This document shows positions 57,002 to 64,000 of a stretch of DNA of 64,000 nucleotides, piece by piece (position 1 is the stretch's first letter; every line of letters begins with the position of its first letter). The DNA is taken from the NCBI GenBank assembly GCA_022457155.1, contig JAJGOT010000318.1:722001-786000 (forward strand). The letters run 5' to 3'. The stretch comes from Cladopsammia gracilis (lineage: Eukaryota; Cnidaria; Anthozoa; Scleractinia; Dendrophylliidae). The position numbers and the translations under genes were made by a program. The notes beneath the pieces were generated by a model that did not search any database, had not been told where the DNA came from, and saw only the letters and a list, made by a program, of their open reading frames with translations.

Positions 57002-57146
57002 GCTTTCTCGTAGTTTGTTTTCCTTGCGAGTAATTTCCGCTTGTAGCGCTTTCGAAGCCTGGGCGACTGCATTATCTGAGGAGAGGTTTTTCGCAAATGA
57101 TGTTGCCGTTTCAACGAGACTATCCGCCTGCTCTGAAGTGATATCC

Positions 57147-57593
57147 TTATTTTGAGCAGGGTAGGATTTCCACTGGGCAATGGTACCATCGATGTTTGCT
57201 TCTCTCTCTCTCTCTGAGCTCTTCCCGGTTAGCTTCTACATCACTGCGGAGATTATCAATAGCAGCGACCAGCAGCTTGGATTCTGCCTCACGAATTATG
57301 TCGTCAAATTTCGCTTGCAGAGTTTCGTTATTGCCTTTGGCTTTAACGCTTCGGATTCGAAGGCCCTTGGGGATGGTGCCTTCTGCTGCATGGTGCTCCA
57401 GTACCTTGATTCTAGCCAAAAGAAACGAGCGAGACTTTTTGCTGTCTTGGCATTCACCGACTCTCTTTCTAAGAATAGATTCGATAGTAGAATCAAGTTT
57501 GGAGTGGCTACCGGAGGGTAGCGGTGCCGGCTCTTCGCTGTTTGATCGTCGACGCTTGAGTCCAGCGCTGCTATTCTCTGTGTTGTTCGCCAT
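57147..57593 (-). pseudogene. PLE copy B ORF1 N-terminal part, frameshifted
   Basis: Starts MANNTENSSAGLKRRRSN and follows copy C through the coiled-coil region to the (GA)n tract near 57205-57219, then leaves frame and stops at 57147. Only this microsatellite length separates it from an intact ORF1. Confidence 0.82.
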
Positions 57594-57686
57594 GTGGCTT
57601 CTTCTAGTGTTAATACAGAATTTTTTAAGATTGAACTAGTGAGCAGCACGTCTGCGAACTCTTAGAGTTGTAAAACGATTTATTTT

Positions 57687-57729
57687 CTCCTACGCGTTTC
57701 GTGTGACTAACGCACACTTCTTCAGGGAG
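57687..57729 (-). ncRNA. Hammerhead ribozyme, copy B 5' pLTR
   Basis: Same sequence as the other family-1 ribozymes, on the minus strand. Confidence 0.85.
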
Positions 57730-57888
57730 TTTTACAATACAACATAGGTGGCCTGTATATATACCTACATAAGAGACTAAAATAAATTTTACATTACATA
57801 AAACCGCACCTACTAGAGCGGATTTGCGTGTAGGAAACAGGCGAAGGTGTGCAAGGCGCAACATATTTCGTGTATGACATAACTATTT

Positions 57889-57925
57889 GGGGCCCACAGT
57901 TTTAGCTAAAACTGTGGGCCCCAAA
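57889..57925. repeat. Shared perfect palindrome at the B/C junction
   Basis: TTGGGGCCCACAGTTTTAG and its complement meet at AGCT. The same palindrome precedes each 3' pLTR (about 52324-52360, 54857-54893 and 60914-60950). Confidence 0.9.
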
Positions 57926-58081
57926 TAGTTATGTCATGCACGAAATATGTTGCGCCTTGCACACCTTCGCCTGTTTCCTACACGCAAATCCGCTCTAGTA
58001 GGTGCGGTTTTATGTAATGTAAAATTTATTTTAGTCTCTTATGTAGGTATATATACAGGCCACTTATGTTGTATTGTAAAA

Positions 58082-58124
58082 CTCCCTGAAGAAGTGTGCG
58101 TTAGTCACACGAAACGCGTAGGAG
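58082..58124 (+). ncRNA. Hammerhead ribozyme, copy C 5' pLTR
   Basis: Same core CTGAAGA / GAAA and stems as the other family-1 copies. Confidence 0.85.
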
Positions 58125-58217
58125 AAAATAAATCGTTTTACAACTCTAAGAGTTCGCAGACGTGCTGCTCACTAGTTCAATCTTAAAAAATTCTGTATTA
58201 ACACTAGAAGAAGCCAC

Positions 58218-59111
58218 ATGGCGAACAACACAGAGAATAGCAGCGCTGGACTCAAGCGTCGACGATCAAACAGCGAAGAGCCGGCACCGCTACCCTCCGG
58301 TAGCCACTCCAAACTTGATTCTACTATCGAATCTATTCTTAGAAAGAGAGTCGGTGAATGCCAAGACAGCAAAAAGTCTCGCTCGTTTCTTTTGGCTAGA
58401 ATCAAGGTACTGGAGCACCATGCAGCAGAAGGCACCATCCCCAAGGGCCTTCGAATCCGAAGCGTTAAAGCCAAAGGCAATAACGAAACTCTGCAAGCGA
58501 AATTTGACGACATAATTCGTGAGGCAGAATCCAAGCTGCTGGTCGCTGCTATTGATAATCTCCGCAGTGATGTAGAAGCTAACCGGGAAGAGCTCAGAGA
58601 GAGAGAAGCAAACATCGATGGTACCATTGCCCAGTGGAAATCCTACCTTGCTCAAAATAAGGATATCACTTCAGAGCAGGCGGATAGTCTCGTTGAAACG
58701 GCAACATCATTTGCGAAAAACCTCTCCTCAGATAATGCAGTCACCCAGGCTTCGAAAGCGCTACAAGCGGAAATTACTCGCAAGGAAAACAAACTACGAG
58801 AAAGCATGGATTTGAACGAGGCCTTCATCCCCTCCGAACAGTCGATTCGCGAAATTATCAGGCAAGAAATTCATCGTACAAACGAGGTTCAACCTGTCGC
58901 CAGCGACTGGCAAAGAATGGTCTCCTTCTATAACAACCCTGGAAGACAAAGTCGTTCAAAACGGCGACAACATAAGCCTCGCCGGCAGGGTTCATCTAAA
59001 TCGCCACAAAGTCGTTCCAAGTCGCCGAGATCTAACTCGTCTAAACGGGTCAACCGTCCTCGCTCGTCGGCAAAAAACGCCCAGGGCAAAGGTTCCGGCC
59101 CCGTAAAATAG
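58218..59111 (+). CDS. PLE copy C ORF1, intact
   Basis: 297 residues. A basic N-terminus (LKRRRSN) is followed by a helical, probably coiled-coil region at about residues 80-200 (rich in E, K, L and A). The tail (about 230-297) is strongly Arg/Ser/Lys-rich with RS-type repeats, suggesting RNA binding. It is the only complete ORF1 of the three copies: the (GA)n tract is 11 nt and keeps frame. Near its end the codons GCA AAA AAC (59070-59078) form the heptamer A AAA AAC, and the RT frame is -1 from this point. ORF1 itself stops at 59109-59111. No cysteine zinc knuckle or GIY-YIG motif is seen. Role by analogy: RNP formation for retrotransposition. Confidence 0.85.
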   Translation: MANNTENSSAGLKRRRSNSEEPAPLPSGSHSKLDSTIESILRKRVGECQDSKKSRSFLLARIKVLEHHAAEGTIPKGLRIRSVKAKGNNETLQAKFDDIIREAESKLLVAAIDNLRSDVEANREELREREANIDGTIAQWKSYLAQNKDITSEQADSLVETATSFAKNLSSDNAVTQASKALQAEITRKENKLRESMDLNEAFIPSEQSIREIIRQEIHRTNEVQPVASDWQRMVSFYNNPGRQSRSKRRQHKPRRQGSSKSPQSRSKSPRSNSSKRVNRPRSSAKNAQGKGSGPVK

Positions 59112-60898
59112 ACAATCGGTCTCCCGAGGAAAAGCGGCTTTTCAAATTGGCAACACGACCCCTGTACGACCTTCTTCCACGGAACTTGGAAATCCACAAC
59201 CGTTCTCATGTAAAACTCACTGAGCGCCAGTCCAAGGTTCTGGGCATGGGTCTTAAATTCAGGCCTTCGCTCAAACCTCCCTCTGAAGCTCAGTTTGATT
59301 TACAGATCAAAGATTTTTGTCGCAGAGTTCGCCTACAAGATTTGTTTGCTGATCAGCCACAGGATCCTGATTTCAATCCTCGATTATACGTGCCTACTGG
59401 CTGGAATCCACCACGGCAAAACCCTGAACTTGAAGACAAACTCTTTGAATTGCGCAAGGAACTGCGGAGAAGCATTTGTGAATGCAAGCCACATTGGAAA
59501 GGCAATCTTACCAACCTTGACAGAGCAGAGCTTAGAGAGCTCAAAAACAACCGCACTGTCAGAGTTTTACCAACTGACAAGAACTTAGGCCCAGCGCTTA
59601 TGTCTACGGACTGGGTGAAACACGAGACACTCAGACATTTACACGATGAACTTTCTTATGCCAAGGTCACTTTCGAGGACTGGTATGTTCACCGTGATAA
59701 TGTAATTAAGCGTCGTGAACAGCTTATGTCAACATATTGTCAGTTTATTGTCCCTAATGTAGCTAGATTCCTCCGTAGTCACGATCATTTTGTTACTCCG
59801 GCTAAATTCTATGTTATCCCTAAGATACATAAGACGCCTATGGTGGGAAGACCTATAGCGGCCTCTCACTCATATATCACTAGGCCTATTAGTATTTTTG
59901 TTGATGAGCTTGTCAAGCCTAAAATACGTATGCCTACTGTCCTTAGGGATTCTAGCGAGTTGATTCAGTTATTGGAGTACATGGTATTGCCTAAATCCAA
60001 TTGCTTTCTAGTCACCGCGGACGTCGTTTCCCTGTTTCCCAATGTGGATACTAAGAAAGCATTGGTAGCCCTCGATTTACTTCTTCGAGAGGCACGGGCA
60101 CCCGAAACTCCATTATTGGTTCAGCTTGCTAGACTTGTCTTAGAGAATAATTATTTATCCTCAGAGTTTAGCTCGGATATCTTTCATCAAGAGTATGGTA
60201 TCGCCATGGGAACCCCATTCGCTGTCACGGTAGCTAACGCATTTATGTATCTTCATGAGAAAGATATCGTAGATAGATATTCTACTTATCTTATTCTCTA
60301 TAAGCGATTCATAGATGACGTCTTTGCTATCTGGAATGGCCCCAAAGATACCCTTCTAGAATTTCTAGACGCTCTTAATAGCAAAACAGATCGTATAAAG
60401 CTTACTTACTGTTTTAGCGATAGTAGCATTTCCTTTCTGGATTTATTTCTGTATAGAGATATTTCATCACGCGTGCTGCAATTTTCTACTTTCCAAAAGC
60501 CTTTAAACAAATATCTGTATATCCCCTTCGAGTCGTTTCACCCTTCTAGCAATAAGAAAGCCTTTATTAAGGGGGAATTAATGAGGTATGCTAGAAATAG
60601 TTCTTCCTTTACGTCCTTCTCTGAGACTAGGGAGAAATTTTGGAAACGTCTACGGATGAGAGGGTATCCCTTCAGATTTTTGCTCCCACTGTTTCGTGAC
60701 ATACGCTACAGTGACAGGAAAGGGTGGCTTAGAAGTAAACCTAGCAATAGGTCTGGGGTTAACAAGACTATTGTCTTTAAAACCACATTTAACTGCAGTC
60801 ACGCACGTATCAAGAACGTTATCAACCGGATACTTCCAGATTTGGATTGCACTGTTTGTTACAAATCTACTGTAACTTTAGCTAACTTATGTAAATAA
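59078..60898 (+). CDS. PLE copy C reverse transcriptase (in -1 frame to ORF1)
   Basis: 606 codons in the -1 frame from the slippery site to TAA at 60896-60898. RT fingers and palm: FYVIPKIHKTPMVGRP, SYITRPISIFVDELVKP, catalytic Asp in VTADVVSLFPNV, YGIAMGTPFAVTVANAF, catalytic FIDD, then ISFLDLFLYRD and FQKPLNKYLYIP, which is the PLE order. The C-terminus ends LANLCK without an endonuclease domain, consistent with EN-less PLEs reported from Hydra and other aquatic invertebrates. No start codon is needed if the protein is made by -1 frameshifting. All catalytic residues are intact, so copy C is the best candidate for an active element here. Confidence 0.86.
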   Translation, partial: RPGQRFRPRKIDNRSPEEKRLFKLATRPLYDLLPRNLEIHNRSHVKLTERQSKVLGMGLKFRPSLKPPSEAQFDLQIKDFCRRVRLQDLFADQPQDPDFNPRLYVPTGWNPPRQNPELEDKLFELRKELRRSICECKPHWKGNLTNLDRAELRELKNNRTVRVLPTDKNLGPALMSTDWVKHETLRHLHDELSYAKVTFEDWYVHRDNVIKRREQLMSTYCQFIVPNVARFLRSHDHFVTPAKFYVIPKIHKTPMVGRPIAASHSYITRPISIFVDELVKPKIRMPTVLRDSSELIQLLEYMVLPKSNCFLVTADVVSLFPNVDTKKALVALDLLLREARAPETPLLVQLARLVLENNYLSSEFSSDIFHQEYGIAMGTPFAVTVANAFMYLHEKDIVDRYSTYLILYKRFIDDVFAIWNGPKDTLLEFLDALNSKTDRIKLTYCFSDSSISFLDLFLYRDISSRVLQFSTFQKPLNKYLYIPFESFHPSSNKKAFIKGELMRYARNSSSFTSFSETREKFWKRLRMRGYPFRFLLPLFRDIRYSDRKGWLRSKPSNRSGVNKTIVFKTTFNCSHARIKNVINRILPDLDCTVCYKSTVTLANLCK

Positions 60899-61108
60899 GT
60901 TTTAAAAAATTTTTTGGGGCCCACAGTTTTAGCTAAAACTGTGGGCCCCAAATAGTTATGTCATACACGAAATATGTTGCGCCTTGCACACCTTCGCCTG
61001 TTTCCTACACGCAAATCCGCTCTAGTAGGTGCGGTTTTATGTAATGTAAAATTTATTTTAGTCTCTTATGTAGGTATATATACAGGCCACTTATGTTGTA
61101 TTGTAAAA

Positions 61109-61151
61109 CTCCCTGAAGAAGTGTGCGTTAGTCACACGAAACGCGTAGGAG
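61109..61151 (+). ncRNA. Hammerhead ribozyme, copy C 3' pLTR
   Basis: Same sequence and pairing as the other family-1 ribozymes. Confidence 0.85.
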
Positions 61152-61228
61152 AAAATAAATCGTTTTACAACTCTAAGAGTTTGCAGACGTGCTGCTCACT
61201 AGTTCAATCTTAAAAAATAAAAAATAAA

Positions 61229-61281
61229 GCACTACGAAAAATGCTACGATTTCAACTGCATCCAAATTCGTGCCAGGTATA
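61229..61281. repeat. 53-bp target-site duplication, right copy
   Basis: Perfect match to 54528-54580. Confidence 0.93.
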
Positions 61282-61419
61282 GATTTGTTGACCTTTGACT
61301 GAAAGATTCGCGCCAATCATAGGAATAATTTTGCATTTTGTAATTGTTGCTCTCGCTAAAAAGCCAACTAAAGGCTTCCAACAGAATTTGCAGAATTCGA
61401 ATGGCGAGAAGGAAGAGTA

Positions 61420-61651
61420 GAAGCAGAACTTGGAGGTTGGATCTTTTGGTCCTGTTTATCTGGCAAGATACAAAAACGAGGACTGAAATGTTATAATTAA
61501 GAAAACGAAAGGTGAGGTGGCCGAATCAAAGCAAAGATTTCTGAAGGAGGCCAGGATCCTTAACATGGTGAAGGGTCACAGAAATGTATCCGAATTCTTG
61601 AGATTCTGTCAAGACCCATACTCTATCATGATGGAGCCATTCATGCTTTGA
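61420..61651 (+). pseudogene. Protein-kinase N-lobe fragment
   Basis: The frame reads GSFGPVYLARYKNED (glycine loop), a TGA stop, VIIKK (the ATP-site Lys), then KQRFLKEARILNMVKGH (helix C and following), and PYSIMMEPFML (hinge) before another stop. This is a conventional protein-kinase N-lobe without C-lobe, so a pseudogene scrap. It is unrelated in sequence to the transposon's alpha-kinase. It lies between the PLE target and the next host exons. Confidence 0.7.
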
Positions 61652-61669
61652 GGGAGAGGAGGGAGGGAG

Positions 61670-61672
<3 letters not shown>

Positions 61673-61721
<49 letters not shown>

Positions 61722-61722
61722 T
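61673..61722. repeat. TTA microsatellite at a splice acceptor
   Basis: About sixteen ATT/TTA units directly upstream of the acceptor TTTATAG at 61720-61726. Confidence 0.9.
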
Positions 61723-61726
61723 ATAG

Positions 61727-63760
61727 ACACTGCTGTACTGCGATGGTGTTGGACAACTCTACCAAGTGAAGGCTTGCCCTTATGTTAAACAGCCATTCAG
61801 AAAGAAGGTGATGCAGGATTATAAACCCAAGACAACAGCATATGCAACTTCTATGGAAATAACTGAACCCAAAGAGGTAAAGTATAAACCACCAGATCAT
61901 GTTCATCAGTTTACTCCAGATTACAGTATGCTCTCACACTCAATGCCAAAGAGAAGGAAGAGAAAGAGAGATGATTTAGCAGTCTGGCTTGGTGATGTTG
62001 GATCAACTTCCTTCAGAAAGAGACCAAGGCAAAAAAAGAAGAAAAACAAGGTCAGTGACTTATTTGCAGGGCTGGAAATGATTTGTTTTGCTTAATAGAA
62101 CAGTGCAAAAGGAAAATAAAAATTAAACTGGTTTAAAAAATTTTCAAACCAAAGAAACATTTGAACAACAACATACGCATAATTTTGCTACTTATTGGAG
62201 ATTTTATTGCTGATAAACGTAAAATTTGAGAAACTGATTTGAGGATAGCCATGCATGTGTATGGTGTTCATTACACTCTACACGCGGCCGAGTTCTGAGT
62301 CATATTTATCTATACTGACTGAAAGCAGAAAGCAGATGGAATAAAAATGTGAGAGTGGGTTATTCGTGGTGTCCTTTAAATCGCTGCAGGATTTCCTGAA
62401 CTGTATAAAGCAATATCTACGAAATAAATGAAAAGAAAACAGCCCTTTTGAATACTTGAGCGTAACAATTAGCGCTATCCAGCACCTTATAATATCGATG
62501 CACCAAGCACCTTCAACACAAATTTAACCAAATTTTCACTCATTTCGAAATGCACATTAAAGAAGCTTTTGATTTCTATCTTTTTTCAGCGACTACGACA
62601 TTATTCACATGTAAATGACTACTTATCGTTGTCCAAAATGGAGAACGCTGACACAATATTCACTAAAGAAAGCTTTTGTGTAGCACATTACTTAGAACAT
62701 AATAGCATAAAAACATTACTCCAAGAATGAACGCTAACTAAACTGTCTTTTTGTTATCAAACCTTTTCATTCTCTTCTTTTAAGTCCGTCAAAAACAGAG
62801 CGTATTAACTACTGAACGCCAAGTCCAATGCCGCTATCTTGTTTAGTGCACCGTCACATACCAAAACAAGGTTTAGTGCACTAGTGCACCGGGTGTACTA
62901 GTGTACCGGGTGCACAAGTGAACTGGTGCACTAGTGTGCACCGGTTCAACCGGTGCACAGGTGTACTAGTGCACCGGTGCATTTGTGTAACAGTCTTGGG
63001 GATCAATACCATACACATAGCCTTCCAGGAAACTGGAACAAGTTCACTTGTGTTTCTCAGAAGTTGTCCCCATATTCTGATTTGTACAGTGCATGGACCT
63101 CCATGAAAGTTGAGTATGCAGAAAGATAAGAATAGCACTTGTCACTGGCATTTTGTATGTATTTCCTCTAGGCCTCAAAGCTGGAGCTTGATAAAACTGA
63201 GTCATTTCAGTTTGGGAATTTATGTCCAGAAAGCAAAGCCATCACTACCAACATAAAGGATACTACTGACACAACAGGAGCAGTTGAACCAGTGGTGCAT
63301 GAAAACGGCCAAAGGTTAAGCAAAGCCACAACTACCAACATAGAAGCTACTTCCGACACAACAGGAGTAGTTGAACCAATGGTGCATGAAAACGGCCAAA
63401 CGTTAAGCAAAGCCATCAGTACTGACATAGAAGAAACTACCAACACAACAGGAGCAGTTGAACCTGTGGTACATGAAAATGGTCAAAGGTTAAGCAATGC
63501 CATGACTACCAACATAGAAGATACTTTTGACACAAGAGCGGTAGTTGAATCAATTGAAAGAAAAATTCCAGCAGTGGAAGTAGTATGTGCAGATGATCAG
63601 AAGACTTCAAGCACCATCAGGTAAGTTAAAAGTATTTTCGTGTCTACCTGCGCAAGTGCGCATGGCTACTGCTCAATATTGACAGAATCACAGGAAGTTT
63701 GATAACAGGACATTTGTTTACAGGAGGCTGTTAACAATAGAATCTCCAACACCAGAATGA
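61727..63760 (+). CDS. Unrecognised host gene, 3' exons with 29-aa repeats
   Basis: Inferred exons: 61727-62050 (108 codons, donor GTCAGT), 63172-63620 (phase 0 start, donor GTAAGT) and a short last exon 63724-63760 ending PTPE-TGA. The first part has LYCDGVGQLYQVKACPYV and two strong basic clusters (PKRRKRKRDD and RPRQKKKKNK) that look like nuclear localisation signals. The second exon encodes about four tandem 29-residue repeats around TTNIKDTTDTTGAVEPVVHE and VHENGQRLSKA. Earlier exons were not found in the window. I do not recognise the family; a nuclear protein is the most I can infer. Confidence 0.6.
62105..62985. other. Intron of the 3' host gene
   Basis: Contains a diverged MITE arm (about 62105-62180, related to 26639-26775). 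A run of GTGCAC/CACTAGTGCACCGG palindromic motifs lies at 62872-62985. No gene otherwise. Confidence 0.5.
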
Positions 63761-64000
63761 CAGCTGTAACAATGATGCAGTCCATTTATCACCAGGCAGC
63801 CCGAAAGAGATCGCACATCAAATTTGCTAAAGGTTAATGGCACGAGACCTTTCACACTTTCTACAGACTAAACTGAAAAAACCGACACTTCAAACATTAA
63901 CGCTTTGGAACCTTTAAATATTTCGTTCTTTTAAGATGTGAAATTGATGAAAAGTTGGCCTAAGAAGATCAGACAAGACGATAATAAAGGCTGCACGTGA
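63761..64000. other. 3' flank of the host gene
   Basis: An AATAAA-like signal (ATAATAAAGG near 63981) lies about 220 bp after the stop, compatible with a polyadenylation site. No other gene. Confidence 0.4.

Larger units (their letters stand above)
54581..61228. mobile_element. Head-to-head inverted dimer of Penelope-like elements B and C
   Basis: Copy B (minus strand) and copy C (plus strand) meet at the palindrome 57889-57925 and share it. Both outer ends are pLTR 3' ends (TTCAATCTTAAAAAA) with short A/T-rich tails. One 53-bp duplication flanks the pair, and none lies between them. The copies are nearly identical, so the insertion is young. Confidence 0.9.

Overview
This is a eukaryotic window that reads as a cnidarian genome, most likely an anthozoan (stony coral type). 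The evidence is an intron-rich metazoan TTI1 gene, TA-flanked MITEs with CCAAT-box interiors, a tRNA-derived SINE of a type I associate with corals, Penelope-like retroelements carrying hammerhead ribozymes, and an endogenous Polinton-like virus of a kind common in Hydra and corals. The organism call rests on recognition of these families, not on a search.

Layout. (1) 1-9.0 kb is a decaying endogenous Polinton-like virus (PLV). It has structural genes on the minus strand, an A32-type packaging ATPase and a fibre-like gene on the plus strand, two small unknown genes and a VLTF3/TFIIB-like zinc-ribbon gene. The major capsid, penton-like and fibre genes are broken; the others are open. (2) 9.1-19.1 kb is repeat-rich: a LINE remnant, three blocks of a 53/56-bp satellite split by a SINE-derived insertion, and nested MITEs. 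(3) 19.1-31.0 kb is host TTI1 (TELO2-interacting protein 1) on the minus strand, with eight exons and one apparent missing base in a homopolymer. (4) 31.5-33.3 kb is an ATCGAT-rich TIR element with another element nested in it. (5) 34.44-42.44 kb is a complete 8-kb DNA transposon with a 6-bp target duplication and 468-bp terminal inverted repeats. It carries a spliced IS3-like (IS3EU-type) DDE transposase and an intronless atypical alpha-kinase. (6) 44.4-49.0 kb has MITEs and a 3.5-kb TIR element with an 8-bp target duplication and a RecQ-like helicase scrap. (7) 49.3-61.2 kb holds three near-identical Penelope-like elements (PLEs) and a fragment of a second PLE family. Two of the copies form one head-to-head inverted dimer flanked by a perfect 53-bp target duplication. 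(8) 61.4-63.8 kb has a protein-kinase scrap followed by the 3' exons of an unrecognised host gene that encodes four 29-residue repeats.

The strongest candidates for something new are the alpha-kinase transposon, with both genes starting just inside identical long TIRs, and the PLE. The PLE has a canonical -1 slippery heptamer joining ORF1 to the reverse transcriptase, a ribozyme in every terminal repeat, and insertion as an inverted dimer. A third is a 20-bp inverted repeat that could mask the exon-1 splice donor of TTI1.
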